DNA of 64,000 nucleotides from Gemmobacter caeruleus (GTDB lineage Bacteria > Pseudomonadota > Alphaproteobacteria > Rhodobacterales > Rhodobacteraceae), in contig NZ_VKKX01000051.1 of NCBI RefSeq assembly GCF_008271655.1, positions 1 to 64,000 of the forward strand, read 5' to 3'. Below, piece by piece: positions 40,554 to 51,856 of this stretch. Made by a program: the position numbers and the translations under genes. The notes under the pieces were generated by a model. That model was not told the DNA's origin. It saw only the letters and a list, made by a program, of their open reading frames with translations, and made no database searches. The number at the start of each line of letters is the position of its first letter. The first letter of the stretch is position 1.

Positions 40554-42281
40554 TCAGTTCATCGACAACTGCCCCATCAGCGGCGAGATCATCCGCACCA
40601 TGGCGCGGCGATTGCGCGGCTCTTCCGCCTCGGTCGCGATGCGCAGCTCGCTTTCGCCATAGCCCTGCACCACCATGTTTTCCGGCGGCACGCCGAAATA
40701 TTCGGTCAGCGCCAGCGCCACGCTTTCGGCCCGGCGGTCCGACAGCGCGAGGTTGTAGGCATCGCCGCCCACGGCATCGGTATGGCCCTCGATCAGGAAC
40801 AGCTCGCTCGGGTTCTGCCCGACCAGATCGGCCATGAAGCGCCCCAGTTCGTCAAGCTTGCGCGCCTCGCTGGGCTGGATCGCGGCCGAGCCGGTCTCGA
40901 ACATGATCGGCGCCACGTCGATCGTGGGCGCCAGCGCCCGCACCCGTTGCAGATCGCGGATCTGCGACAGGCTGAAGGCCCGGCCCGCCTCGGCCGCGCG
41001 CAGCTTGGCCATCTCGGCCCGCAGCGCCGCATCGCTGCCCGAGGTGGAGACGGTATAGCCCCCCTCCGGCGCAACGGGCAGGCGGCTGACATCGACCGGC
41101 ACTTCCTCCTCGCGGCTGAGATCGTCGATCAGCAGCGTCTGGCGGCCGTTCGGATCGACGCGCAGCCGTTGCAGCACCCGCCCGGCGGCATCGCGCACGG
41201 TGATGATCTGCACGCCATCCTCGCGGGTGACGATATTGCGGCTGGACCCGTCGGCGAAGGTTTCGGTGCGCACCGTGCTGCCCGGCTGGCGCAGCAGGGT
41301 GTCATCGTCCTTGTAGACCACCAGATTGCCGTTGCCCTGATCGACGACGACGCGGTCGCCGCTGTTCGACACGACACGATTGCCGTTCTTGAGCAGCGCC
41401 CCCACGGCCAGCGCGCCAAGCGCGACCAGCCCGGCCTTTTCCAGATCCGAAAGACCGCCGCGCTTCTTGCGGGCCTGCGTTTCGGATTGCGAGGTCGCGG
41501 CGGCGGTGTCGAAATCCTCGTCCGAGCTGCGGCTGTCGGATTTCGTGACCACCCGTTCGGTCACCTGCCCGCCATCGCCGGTCTTGCCGGCGCGCACATC
41601 GCCCGCCGCGGGCTTCTTGCGCTTGCGCGGCGTGGCGGGCTGGTCACCCGACTGAAGATCGGTCTGCGCGCCGGGTTTGGCCCCCGGCTTGGCCGACGGC
41701 TTGTCTGTGGTCAGCAGATCGCTGAGCGCATCGACCGCCTCTTTCGGCGGCGGGGCCTCGCCCTCGGCCGGCACGACGACCGGCATGCCGCCCTTGACCA
41801 CAAGCTGATCGGTCGAGAAGCCGGGCTTGGCCGTTTCCGCCGGCTTGGCGGGTTTCGCGGGCTTGGCGGGTTTCGCAGCCGGCTGCGCCCAGGGCTGGAC
41901 GGGCTTTTCGGCGGGCTGCACCGCATCGGGCTGATCCGAGTGCCCCCCGCCCGGAGGCGCAACCGGCTTGGCCGCGGGTTTGGCGGCGGGCTTGGCCGGT
42001 TTCGCGGGTTTCGCGGGTTTTTCCTCGGCGGCCTTGCCGGCAGCCTTGGCGGCGCGGGCTTCCTCCAGCGCGTTCAGCTTGCGCTTGGCATTGCGCTCGC
42101 AATTCTTCGGGTCAATGGCGACGACGCAGATCTCGCCCTTGGGGCATTTCGTGGTCTTGTCGGGCAGACACAGCACGGACTGCCCCTCGATCCTCACCCG
42201 CTCCTGCGCATTGGCCGGCGGCAGCGGGATGGAGGTCAGCGCGATCGACAGCGCCGTCGTGGTGATGAAAATCCGTCTCAT
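40554..42281 (-). CDS. OmpA family envelope protein with Pro-Ala-Lys linker
   Basis: A 575-aa secreted protein. It has a signal peptide (FITTTALSIALTSIPLPPAN), then a short Cys-containing part (CLPDKTTKCPKGEICVVA) and a long low-complexity linker with repeated KPAKPA and KPAAKP units, fit to span the periplasm. A hydrophobic segment (GLVALGALAVGALLKNG) follows, and a C-terminal OmpA/peptidoglycan-binding domain (LFLIEGHTDAVGGDAYNLAL then SDRRAESV). ATG 42279-42281 follows AAGGAGCGG. The role is probably tethering the outer membrane to peptidoglycan. Confidence 0.9.
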   Translation of the reverse strand: MRRIFITTTALSIALTSIPLPPANAQERVRIEGQSVLCLPDKTTKCPKGEICVVAIDPKNCERNAKRKLNALEEARAAKAAGKAAEEKPAKPAKPAKPAAKPAAKPVAPPGGGHSDQPDAVQPAEKPVQPWAQPAAKPAKPAKPAKPAETAKPGFSTDQLVVKGGMPVVVPAEGEAPPPKEAVDALSDLLTTDKPSAKPGAKPGAQTDLQSGDQPATPRKRKKPAAGDVRAGKTGDGGQVTERVVTKSDSRSSDEDFDTAAATSQSETQARKKRGGLSDLEKAGLVALGALAVGALLKNGNRVVSNSGDRVVVDQGNGNLVVYKDDDTLLRQPGSTVRTETFADGSSRNIVTREDGVQIITVRDAAGRVLQRLRVDPNGRQTLLIDDLSREEEVPVDVSRLPVAPEGGYTVSTSGSDAALRAEMAKLRAAEAGRAFSLSQIRDLQRVRALAPTIDVAPIMFETGSAAIQPSEARKLDELGRFMADLVGQNPSELFLIEGHTDAVGGDAYNLALSDRRAESVALALTEYFGVPPENMVVQGYGESELRIATEAEEPRNRRAMVRMISPLMGQLSMN

Positions 42282-42512
42282 TTCCGCTCCTTTTCGCGAA
42301 TCATGCAAGACAACGCACAGCGGCGGTCTGGTTCCCTCAGAAGCCCTAATCCGCGCGGATAAGCGATAACATCGCCCTGTCAGGCGATTTCAGCGGCAGA
42401 TCGGCCACGCCCTGCGCCCCGCCCCCGCATGATGCCTTGCCCGGCCGCGGCTTTTCGTCTAAGGACGCCCATCCTTCCGCATGACCCATGAACCGGCGCA
42501 GCCTCTCGTGGA

Positions 42513-42538
42513 CGGGCCGCGGAAGGCGAAAAGGCCCG
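42513..42538 (+). promoter_or_regulatory. leader hairpin upstream of rpsF
   Basis: CGGGCC (42513-42518) pairs with GGCCCG (42533-42538) around a purine-rich loop, 34-60 bases before rpsF. S6:S18-binding leader hairpins are known in other bacteria; this one is only a candidate. The remaining gap (42282-42512) shows no gene. Confidence 0.3.
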
Positions 42539-42572
42539 CCCTATGAAATGCGCCCTGTGATACGGAGCTTAC

Positions 42573-42986
42573 ATGCCGCTTTACGAGCATGTCATGATCG
42601 CGCGTCAGGATCTGTCCAACGCGCAGGCCGAAGGTCTCATCGAACATTTCACCACGGTCCTCGCGGACAACGGCGGCAAGGTCGTTGAACACGAATACTG
42701 GGGCGTCAAGACGATGGCCTACAAGATCAACAAGAACCGCAAGGGCCATTACGCCTTCCTGAAATCGGACGCGCCCGCCGCTGCCGTGCAGGAGATGGAA
42801 CGCCTGATGCGCCTGCATGACGACGTGATGCGCGTGCTGACCATCAAGGTCGATGCGCATGCCGAAGGCCCGTCGGTGCAGATGCAGAAGCGCGACGAGC
42901 GTGATCGTGGCGACCGTGGTGACCGCCCGGAAGGCGAGCGCGGCGAACGCCGTGAGCGCAGCTTCGGCGGCGACCGTCGTCGTTGA
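42573..42986 (+). CDS. rpsF: small ribosomal subunit protein bS6
   Basis: A 137-aa bS6, which pairs with bS18 on the platform of the 30S subunit. MPLYEHVMIARQDLSNAQAE and YWGVKTMAYKINKNRKGHYA are the family core. The C-terminus is extended by a charged Arg/Asp/Gly tail (DERDRGDRGDRPEGERGERR), as often in alphaproteobacteria. It starts the rpsF-rpsR-rplI operon. Confidence 0.97.
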   Translation: MPLYEHVMIARQDLSNAQAEGLIEHFTTVLADNGGKVVEHEYWGVKTMAYKINKNRKGHYAFLKSDAPAAAVQEMERLMRLHDDVMRVLTIKVDAHAEGPSVQMQKRDERDRGDRGDRPEGERGERRERSFGGDRRR

Positions 42987-43010
42987 TCTGACAGGGAAAG
43001 GACCATCATC

Positions 43011-43238
43011 ATGGCGAACAAACCCTTCTTCCGCCGCCGCAAGGTTTGCCCCTTCTCGGGCGACAATGCCCCGGCGATCGACTACAAGGACGTGCGTCTG
43101 CTGCAACGCTACATCAGCGAGCGCGGCAAGATCGTGCCGTCGCGCATCACCGCCGTCTCGGCCAAGAAGCAGCGTGAACTGGCTCAGGCCATCAAGCGCG
43201 CCCGCTTCCTCGCCCTGCTGCCCTATGCCGTGAAATAA
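43011..43238 (+). CDS. rpsR: small ribosomal subunit protein bS18
   Basis: A 75-aa bS18: [20 protein letters not shown], then [20 protein letters not shown] and [20 protein letters not shown]. It lies 24 bases after rpsF, with a ribosome site GGGAAAGGA ahead. Confidence 0.97.
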   Translation: MANKPFFRRRKVCPFSGDNAPAIDYKDVRLLQRYISERGKIVPSRITAVSAKKQRELAQAIKRARFLALLPYAVK

Positions 43239-43249
43239 GGAGAGCTGAC

Positions 43250-43819
43250 ATGCAAGTGATCCTTCTTGAGCGCGTGGCCAAGCTGGGCCAGATGGGCGAT
43301 GTGGTGAAGGTGAAGGACGGCTACGGCCGCAACTTCCTGCTGCCGCAAGGCAAGGCGCTGCGCGCCACCGAAGCCAATATCAAAGGCTTCGAGGCCCGCA
43401 AGGCCCAGCTGGAAGTCCAGAACCTGGAGACGAAGAAAGAAGCCGAAGCCGTGGGCGCCAAGCTCGACGGTCAGGCCTTCATCGTCATCCGCTCGGCTTC
43501 TGACGCTGGCGCTCTCTACGGTTCGGTCACCACCCGTGACGTGGCGGAAGCCGCGACCGAGGGCGGTTTCACCGTGGCGCGTGGCCAGGTCGTGCTGGAC
43601 CGTCCGATCAAGGATCTGGGCCTGCATTCGGTGACCGTCGTGCTGCACCCCGAGGTTTCGGTGCGCGTCACGATCAACGTCGCCCGTTCGGTCGAAGAAG
43701 CCGAACTGCAAGCTTCGGGCAAGTCGATCCAGGAACTCGCGGCCGAAGCCGAAGCCGCGGCCGAGTTCGAGATCGCGGAACTCTTCGACGAAGTCGGCGC
43801 CGCCGCTTCGGACGAGTGA
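43250..43819 (+). CDS. rplI: large ribosomal subunit protein bL9
   Basis: A 189-aa bL9 with the N-domain signature [20 protein letters not shown] and [20 protein letters not shown], the long connecting helix, and the C-domain ([19 protein letters not shown]). A short acidic C-terminal tail ([19 protein letters not shown]) extends past the usual end. It follows rpsR by 11 bases, with a terminator behind. Confidence 0.97.
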   Translation: MQVILLERVAKLGQMGDVVKVKDGYGRNFLLPQGKALRATEANIKGFEARKAQLEVQNLETKKEAEAVGAKLDGQAFIVIRSASDAGALYGSVTTRDVAEAATEGGFTVARGQVVLDRPIKDLGLHSVTVVLHPEVSVRVTINVARSVEEAELQASGKSIQELAAEAEAAAEFEIAELFDEVGAAASDE

Positions 43820-43837
43820 TCTTCCGATCCGACAAGG

Positions 43838-43869
43838 ACCGCGCGGGGGGCAACCCTCGCGCGGTTTTT
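43838..43869 (+). terminator. terminator of the rpsF-rpsR-rplI operon
   Basis: ACCGCGCG (43838-43845) pairs with CGCGCGGT (43858-43865), the inner GGG...CCC also pairing, then TTTTT. Confidence 0.88.
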
Positions 43870-43882
43870 CTTTGCGGTCGCC

Positions 43883-43949
43883 GTGTACTACAAAATAAAT
43901 TTGTGTAGTACACAAATTCTGGACTACACTTTCCTGAAACGTAGTACAG
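43883..43949. promoter_or_regulatory. twin CTAC-N13-GTAG operators over a promoter
   Basis: Site 1 is GTGTACTAC (43883-43891) with GTAGTACAC (43905-43913), a perfect inverted repeat. Site 2 is GACTAC (43922-43927) with GTAGTAC (43941-43947). Both have CTAC-N13-GTAG, with centres exactly 36 bases apart. Possible -35 TTGTGT (43901-43906) and -10 TACACT (43925-43930), 18-base spacer, lie between and within the sites. The region is clearly AT-rich. Confidence 0.7.
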
Positions 43950-43953
43950 AGCC

Positions 43954-44982
43954 ATGCCAGAGCGTCACTCCACCCTCGCCCACAGCGCCTATCACGATCT
44001 GCTGCGCAGCCTGAAATCGGATCGCGTCACCGAAATCCGCGGGTCGGTGATGCGCGAATCCCGCGCCAATGGCCGCGCCTATTGGTATGAGACGCGCCGC
44101 ACCGGCACCACCGTGCGCCGCCGCTATATCGGCGAGGACAGCCCCGAACTTGCCGCCGACCTAGCCGAACGCGCCCGTTTGCAGGCTGAGGCAAAAGCCC
44201 GCGCCGCGCATCGCACCCGCCTGGTGCGGCTGCTGCGCGGCGAAGATTTCCTGCCGGTCGAGGCGCGTTTCGGCGCGATTCTCAAGGCCATGGCGGATCT
44301 TGGTGTGTTCCGCCTGGGTGGCACGATTGTCGGCACCCATGCCTTCCGGCTCTATGAGGGAGAGTTGGGGCTGCGCTACAGCTTTGACGATACGGCGCAG
44401 ACCGGCGATCTGGATATCGCCCAGTTCGAACGCCTGTCGCTGGCGCTTGGCGATCAGGTCGAGGATCAACTGGCGCAAACCTTTCAGGAGCTGGATTTTG
44501 CCCCGGTGCCGAGCCTGCACCGCGATGCGGTCTGGCGCTGGCAGCAGACCCGTTCGGATACGCTGGTCGAATTCCTCACCCCGTCCTTCCGCCCTGACGA
44601 AGACATCCGCCCCCTGCCCGCGCTCGGCATTTCGGCGCAGTCGCTGCATTTCCTTAACTATCTGATTGCAAATCCCATTCCCGCCGCGCTGCTCTATCGC
44701 TCCGGCATCCTGATCCAGATCCCGCGCCCCGAGGCCTTTGCCATCCACAAGCTGATCGTGGCCGACCGGCGGCGCGGCGGGCCCGATGCGCTGAAGTCCG
44801 AAAAAGACCGCCGTCAGGCCGCCTTCCTGATCGAGGCCCTGGCCGAAGACCGCCCCGATGAGCTGGCCGAGGCCTATGCCGACGCCCTGTCGCGCGGCCC
44901 GAAATGGCGCGACCATCTTGGCCGCAGCCTGGCGCGGATGCCCGCGACGGCCGACCGGCTCAGCAGATTGGATCGGCTGTGA
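43954..44982 (+). CDS. GSU2403-family nucleotidyltransferase-fold protein (NTP_transf_8)
   Basis: A 342-aa protein. Residues ~1-60 form a charged head ([37 protein letters not shown]). The NTP_transf_8 domain (~100-300) follows, with [37 protein letters not shown] carrying the DxD-like acidic pair, and [20 protein letters not shown]. The catalytic activity of this family is not established. Twin operators in its promoter suggest tight control. Its 3' end overlaps hisI on the other strand by 23 bases. It is likely an accessory gene acquired next to the ribosomal operon. Confidence 0.85.
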   Translation: MPERHSTLAHSAYHDLLRSLKSDRVTEIRGSVMRESRANGRAYWYETRRTGTTVRRRYIGEDSPELAADLAERARLQAEAKARAAHRTRLVRLLRGEDFLPVEARFGAILKAMADLGVFRLGGTIVGTHAFRLYEGELGLRYSFDDTAQTGDLDIAQFERLSLALGDQVEDQLAQTFQELDFAPVPSLHRDAVWRWQQTRSDTLVEFLTPSFRPDEDIRPLPALGISAQSLHFLNYLIANPIPAALLYRSGILIQIPRPEAFAIHKLIVADRRRGGPDALKSEKDRRQAAFLIEALAEDRPDELAEAYADALSRGPKWRDHLGRSLARMPATADRLSRLDRL

Positions 44983-45319
44983 TCACTTCGGCATCGCCCT
45001 GGACCAGCGTGTAGAAACAGGACCGCCGGTTGGTGTGGCAGGCTGGGCCTTCCTGCGTGACCTTCAGCAGCAGGCAGTCGCGGTCGCAATCAATCCGCAA
45101 CTCCACCAGCCGCTGCACATGGCCCGAGGTCTCGCCCTTGGCCCAGAAGGCCTGACGCGACCGCGACCAATAGGTCACATTGCCGGTCTCCAGCGTGCGC
45201 GCGATGCTTTCGGCATTCATCCAGGCCATCATCAGCACCTCGCCCGAGGCATGATCCTGCGCAATGGCCGGAATCAGGCCATTGGCATCGAATTTCAGGC
45301 GGGTCGGGTCGAAGGCCAT
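44960..45319 (-). CDS. hisI: phosphoribosyl-AMP cyclohydrolase
   Basis: Opens the adenine ring of PR-AMP in histidine synthesis. The 119-aa product has the family core [40 protein letters not shown] and the metal-binding [10 protein letters not shown] with a later [13 protein letters not shown]. It is the separate cyclohydrolase form (no fused HisE). The other his genes are not here. Confidence 0.97.
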   Translation of the reverse strand: MAFDPTRLKFDANGLIPAIAQDHASGEVLMMAWMNAESIARTLETGNVTYWSRSRQAFWAKGETSGHVQRLVELRIDCDRDCLLLKVTQEGPACHTNRRSCFYTLVQGDAEVITADPIC

Positions 45320-45384
45320 GATCGGCTCCTTTGCAAAGCGCGGCTTGGCAGCTTATCTAGGCCCTTGCGCGCCCGGAGGAAAGC

Positions 45385-45822
45385 ATGAGCGACGATCTGG
45401 TGAAACTCTATTCCGGGCAGCTTCTGGCCCTGGCCGCGCAGATCCCGCATCTGGGCCGCCTGCCCGCCCCGCAAGGCAGCGCCAGCCGCCGCTCGCCGCT
45501 TTGCGGCTCGACCATCACCGCCGATGTGGTGCTGCGTGATGGCCGCGTGGCCGAATTCGCCCAAGAGGTGCGCGCCTGCGCGCTTGGCCAGGCCTCGGCC
45601 GCCGTGCTGGGCGCCGTCGCACCGGGCCGCAGCCGGGCGGAACTGGTCACCGCCCGCGCAGCCCTGGCCGACATGCTGGCCGAAAACGGCCCCCCCCCTG
45701 ACGCACCGTTTGACGGCTATGCGGTGCTGATCGCGGCGCGCGACTATCGCAACCGCCATGCCTCGATCCTGCTGGCGCTCGATGCGCTGATCGCCGCGAT
45801 GGAGGCCGCCGGCGCGGCATGA
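45385..45822 (+). CDS. SufU/IscU-like Fe-S scaffold protein
   Basis: A 145-aa protein of the IscU/SufU fold. It has RSPLCGSTITADVVLRDGRV (Cys40) and EVRACALGQASAAVLGAV (Cys65). The third usual ligand position, in RNRHASILLALDA, is Ser rather than Cys, as in many alphaproteobacterial homologues, so its scaffold ability is uncertain. ATG 45385 follows GGAGGAAAGC. It is divergent from hisI. Confidence 0.87.
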   Translation: MSDDLVKLYSGQLLALAAQIPHLGRLPAPQGSASRRSPLCGSTITADVVLRDGRVAEFAQEVRACALGQASAAVLGAVAPGRSRAELVTARAALADMLAENGPPPDAPFDGYAVLIAARDYRNRHASILLALDALIAAMEAAGAA

Positions 45823-45851
45823 AAAAACCGCCGCGAGCAGGCTCGCGGCGG
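45822..45851 (-). terminator. terminator of the small membrane peptide gene
   Basis: CCGCCGCGAGC (45828-45838) and GCTCGCGGCGG (45841-45851) pair perfectly over 11 bp. On the minus strand the stem is followed by TTTTTT, so it ends transcripts from 46081 leftward. Confidence 0.85.
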
Positions 45852-45958
45852 CAGTGGCGTGTCTGAAAGGCAGGCGGCGTCGGGACAGTGACGCGATGCG
45901 GCATCGCTTGGGGTCGATGCGGGCCGAAGTCAGACCGCAGGCAGAAACTCGGGCAAAA

Positions 45959-46081
45959 TCAGACAGATGCGGGCAGAAGATGCAGCCCGATGATCAAAAG
46001 CGCAAAGATGGCAGCGGTGCCGACGGCATCTTCCAGCAGCGTGGACGACCGGGCGAAGATGGCTTTCACTTCCTTCAGCAT
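45959..46081 (-). CDS. 40-aa single-helix membrane peptide
   Basis: ATG 46079-46081 follows a strong Shine-Dalgarno (AGAGGAGG). The peptide starts MLKEVKAIFARSSTLLEDAV, a charged amphipathic half, and ends in the helix GTAAIFALLIIGLHLLPASV. Upstream in-frame codons would run through the promoter and are unlikely. It has its own promoter with a striking repeat array and its own terminator. Its size and topology recall stress-induced membrane peptides (TisB type), but there is no sequence similarity I can claim. It lies downstream of recG on the same strand. Confidence 0.7.
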   Translation of the reverse strand: MLKEVKAIFARSSTLLEDAVGTAAIFALLIIGLHLLPASV

Positions 46082-46108
46082 CGCAACCTCCTCTGTGTTT
46101 GTTGCCTC

Positions 46109-46184
46109 ATTGTTCTCATATCGTTCACGATATGTAAAGAACTTTTGCAGAACATTTCGGAACACATGAGAACAACGCCCGAAC
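46109..46184 (-). promoter_or_regulatory. promoter with palindrome and phased GTTC array
   Basis: On the minus strand GTTC recurs at plus coordinates 46181, 46170, 46160, 46150 and 46139 (steps 11, 10, 10, 11). It abuts a probable -35 TTTACA (46138-46133) with -10 AACAAT (46114-46109). CATATCGT-TC-ACGATATG (46117-46134) is a perfect 8-bp inverted repeat lying between the two hexamers. GTTC-N7-GTTC, the alphaproteobacterial LexA motif, occurs on the plus strand at 46112-46126 and on the minus strand at 46153-46139 and 46184-46170. Confidence 0.65.
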
Positions 46185-46231
46185 TGCCGCCGGGGTTCCC
46201 TCAGAGCAAGGTTCACAAGTGATTGAATTTC

Positions 46232-48315
46232 CTAGCCGACCGAGATCAGCCGGATCGCCCGGTCCTGATCCAGCAGCCATAGCAGATTGCGCACCGCCTG
46301 CCCGCGCGGGCCAGTCAGGTCCGGGTCATCGGCCAGCAGGCGCCGCGCGTCGGACTGCGCGATGTCCATCAAGGCGGCCTGACGTTCCAGATCCGCGATT
46401 CGGAATCGCGGCAGGCCCGATTGCGCGGTGCCGATCAGATCGCCCGCCCCGCGCATCGCCAGATCCTCCTCGGCGATACGGAAACCGTCTTCGGTGTCGC
46501 GCAGCGTGGTCAGCCGCCGCTCGCCCCCCTCGTTCAGGGGGGCCTGATACATCAGCAGACAGGTCGATTGCGCCGCGCCACGCCCGACCCGGCCACGCAG
46601 CTGGTGCAATTGCGCAAGGCCGAAAATCTCGGCCCGCTCGATCACCATGATCGAGGCATTGGGCACGTTCACCCCCACCTCGATCACCGTGGTCGCCACA
46701 AGAACCGCCGTCTCGCCCGCCACGAAACGCGCCATGGCGGCATCCTTTTCGGCGGGCGGCATCTGGCCATGCACGAGCCCGACCCGGTCGCCCAGGGCCG
46801 CGCGCAGATGCTGGAACCGCGCCTCGGCACTGGCCAGATCAAGCGTTTCGCTCTCCTCCACCAGCGGGCAGACCCAATAGGCCTGCCGTCCCTCGGCCAG
46901 CGCCTTGCGCAGATGGGCCACCACCTCGTCGATGCGCTGCGTGGTGACCAGGACCGTTTTCACCGGCTTGCGCCCGGGGGGCTTTTCGTCCAGCACCGAA
47001 ACATCCATGTCGCCATAGCTGGCCAGCGCCAGACTGCGCGGGATCGGCGTCGCCGTCATCACCAGCACATCCGCCGCCGCCCCCTTGGCGCCCAGCTCCA
47101 TCCGCTGCGCCACGCCGAAACGGTGCTGCTCATCCACGACGGCTAGGCGCAAGTCATTGAAAAGCACGTCTTTCTGGAACACCGCATGGGTGCCCACCAA
47201 AACGTCGATCCGCCCCTCGGCCAGCGCCGCAAGCTTGGCAGCGCGGTCGGCCCCCTTGTCGCGCCCGGTCAGGATCTCCAGCCGGATGCCGGCGGTTTCG
47301 GCCAGCGGCCGCAGCCCCTCCAGATGCTGTCGCGCCAATATCTCGGTCGGCGCCATCATCACGCCCTGCCCGCCCGCCTCCACCGCGACCAGCAGCGCCA
47401 GAAAGGCAACCAGCGTCTTGCCGGCACCGACATCGCCCTGAAGCAGCCGGTTCATCCGCTGCGGCCCGGCCATGTCGGCGGCGATCTCGGCCACCGCGCG
47501 GCGCTGCGCGCCGGTCGCCGCATAGGGCAGTGCAGACAACACCAGACCTTGCAGGACTCCGGTCCCGACACTCGGCCGACCCTTGCCGCGCCGGGTATTG
47601 CGCCGGGCAAGCGCCAGCGTGATCTGATGCGCGAACAGCTCGTCATAGGCCAGCCGCTGCCGCGCCGGCGCGGTCGGCGCCAGATCGACCGCGCCCTGCG
47701 GCGCATGCGCGGCGCGCAGCGCCTCGGCCCAGTCGGGCCAGCCCTCACGCGCCTTCAGCGGCCCGTCGATCCACTCCGCCAGATCGGGCAGCCGCGCCAG
47801 TGCGCCCTGCACCGCCTTGCCCAGCCCGCGCTGCGTGACGCCGGCCACCAGCGGATAGACCGGCTCGTAATCCGGCAGGTCGGCGGCCTCATCGGGCGGC
47901 AGGACATGATCGGGATGGACCATCTGCGCCACGCCGTCGAACAGCTCCACCTTGCCGGACACCACCCGCCGCGCGCCCGTCGGCAACAGCTTGGTCAGGT
48001 AATCGCCGCGCGCGTGAAAAAATACGAGGTGAAATTCCAGCGCCGCATCGCGCACCGCGATGCGATAGGGCCGTCCGCGCGATTTCGGCGGAAAATGACC
48101 GCCCACCACCACCTCTACCGTCGCCACACAGGGCGGCGTCACCTCGCGCAGCGAGGCACGGCGGCTCCGGTCGATGCCGGAATGTGGCAACAAAAACAAC
48201 AGGTCGCGCGGCCGCTCCACCCCCAGCCCCGCCATGGCCCGCGCGGTCTTGGGCCCCACGCCTTCCAGCGTTTCCAGATCGGCAAACAGCGAGAACAGCG
48301 CGGACGGGCGGCTCA

Positions 48316-48316
<1 letters not shown>
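46232..48316 (-). CDS. recG: ATP-dependent DNA helicase RecG
   Basis: Remodels stalled forks and recombination junctions. The 694-aa protein has the N-terminal wedge/OB domain (VTPPCVATVEVVVGGHFPPK), then helicase motifs: Walker A QGDVGAGKTLVAFLAL, VVDEQHRFG (DEQH), TATPIPRSLALASYGDMDVS, and the C-terminal GRVGRGAAQSTCLLMY. The ATG overlaps the ligA stop by one base (TGATG), so they are coupled. Confidence 0.97.
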
Positions 48317-50616
<2,300 letters not shown>

Positions 50617-51330
50617 TCACGCCCCCATGGCGAGACGGCGGTCCAGATCGGCCGGAGTCGGGTCACGCAACACATAGCCACGGCCCCAGACCGTCTCGAT
50701 ATGGTTCTGGCCGCCCGTCGCCTCGGCCAGCTTCTTGCGCAGCTTGCAGATGAAGACGTCGATGATCTTCAGTTCCGGCTCATCCATTCCGCCGTAAAGG
50801 TGATTGAGAAACATCTCCTTGGTCAGCGTGGTGCCCTTGCGCAGGCTCAGCAGTTCCAGCATCTGATATTCCTTGCCGGTCAGATGCACGGTCTTGCCAT
50901 CCACATCCACCGTCTTGGCATCCAGATTGACGCATACCCGCCCCGTGCGGATCACCGATTGCGAATGCCCCTTGGACCGGCGGATGATCGCATGGATGCG
51001 CGCGACCAGTTCCTCGCGGTGGAAGGGCTTGGTCAGGTAATCATCCGCACCAAAACCGAATCCCTTCAGCTTGCTGTCGGTATCGTCGGACCCGGACAGG
51101 ATCAGGATCGGCGTGTCGATCCGCGCCAGGCGCAACTGCCGCAACACCTCATGCCCGCTCATGTCCGGCAGATTGAGATCGAGCAGGATCAGGTCGTAAT
51201 CATACAGCTTTGCCAGGTCGATCCCGTCCTCGCCCAGATCGGTGCAATAGACGTTCAGATTGGCATGCGTCAGCATCAGTTCGATACTGCGCGAGGTCGT
51301 GGGATCATCCTCCACCAGCAGAATGCGCAT
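50617..51330 (-). CDS. ctrA: response regulator CtrA
   Basis: The alphaproteobacterial cell-cycle and gene-transfer regulator. The 237-aa OmpR-type protein has receiver Asp51 ([13 protein letters not shown]), switch Lys in [11 protein letters not shown], and a winged-helix output with [20 protein letters not shown] and [11 protein letters not shown]. It is expected to be phosphorylated by the CckA-ChpT relay and to bind TTAA-N7-TTAA. It lies 94 bases after sciP, with a CtrA-like site between. In Rhodobacteraceae CtrA is usually non-essential and tied to motility and gene transfer agent. Confidence 0.97.
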   Translation of the reverse strand: MRILLVEDDPTTSRSIELMLTHANLNVYCTDLGEDGIDLAKLYDYDLILLDLNLPDMSGHEVLRQLRLARIDTPILILSGSDDTDSKLKGFGFGADDYLTKPFHREELVARIHAIIRRSKGHSQSVIRTGRVCVNLDAKTVDVDGKTVHLTGKEYQMLELLSLRKGTTLTKEMFLNHLYGGMDEPELKIIDVFICKLRKKLAEATGGQNHIETVWGRGYVLRDPTPADLDRRLAMGA

Positions 51331-51382
51331 TCCAGGTCTCCGCTTCAGCGCCCATGTCGTTAATCATACTGGCGGCCAATGG

Positions 51383-51397
51383 TTAACCACAGGTTAC
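51383..51397. promoter_or_regulatory. CtrA-box-like site upstream of ctrA
   Basis: TTAA-CCACAGG-TTAC differs by one base from the TTAA-N7-TTAA consensus and lies 53 bases before the ctrA start, in the sciP-ctrA spacer. It fits autoregulation. A GGTTAACC palindrome overlaps it. Confidence 0.5.
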
Positions 51398-51424
51398 TGT
51401 GGCATAGCGAACGCGGAAAACAAT

Positions 51425-51703
51425 CTAAAGTTGTCGATACTTCTGAATTGCCGTCACTTTCAGGGCTTTTTCGCCATGACGCTCCACCGCGGCGCGCCAC
51501 AGCGTGAACTCCTCCTCCGACAGCGCATAGCGCTCCATCGCCTCGCTTTCGGTGATCAGGCCATGGATCACCGCCTTGACCACCACCGCCTTGCGCGAGG
51601 CGACCCATCGGGTCGTATCCTCGGGCGGCAAATCCGCCCGGCTCAGCACCGAACCGTCCGGCAAGGTCACCTGCCGCGGCCCATCCACACGTTTGAGATA
51701 CAT
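51425..51703 (-). CDS. sciP: CtrA inhibitor SciP (DUF1153)
   Basis: SciP binds CtrA and blocks its activation of target promoters. The 92-aa product is a DUF1153 protein: KRVDGPRQVTLPDGSVLSRA with DLPPEDTTRWVASRKAVVVK, then AVIHGLITESEAMERYALSE with EEFTLWRAAVERHG, a helix-turn-helix core. Start ATG 51701-51703 follows AAAGGGGTG. Adjacency to ctrA supports the call. Confidence 0.93.
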   Translation of the reverse strand: MYLKRVDGPRQVTLPDGSVLSRADLPPEDTTRWVASRKAVVVKAVIHGLITESEAMERYALSEEEFTLWRAAVERHGEKALKVTAIQKYRQL

Positions 51704-51856
51704 CACCACCCCTTTCGTCGGCTGTCCGACCCCTGCGTTTCCTCGTGAAGTTTCGGCAATCTGGCTTAAGCAAGGGTGAAGCCGCATCTTGAGAGTGCGC
51801 AGCATTTTCCTATATTGCCGGAGAATTGCCGCAGCGCGCGGCCCTGGATCCAGATC

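Noticed and set aside
42282-42572. Search for a tRNA or small RNA before rpsF
   Set aside because: No cloverleaf or T-loop motif; only a short hairpin seen.
45959-46216. 85-codon version of the small membrane peptide gene
   Set aside because: The extra N-terminus would be encoded by the promoter array; the ATG at 46081 has the strong ribosome site.
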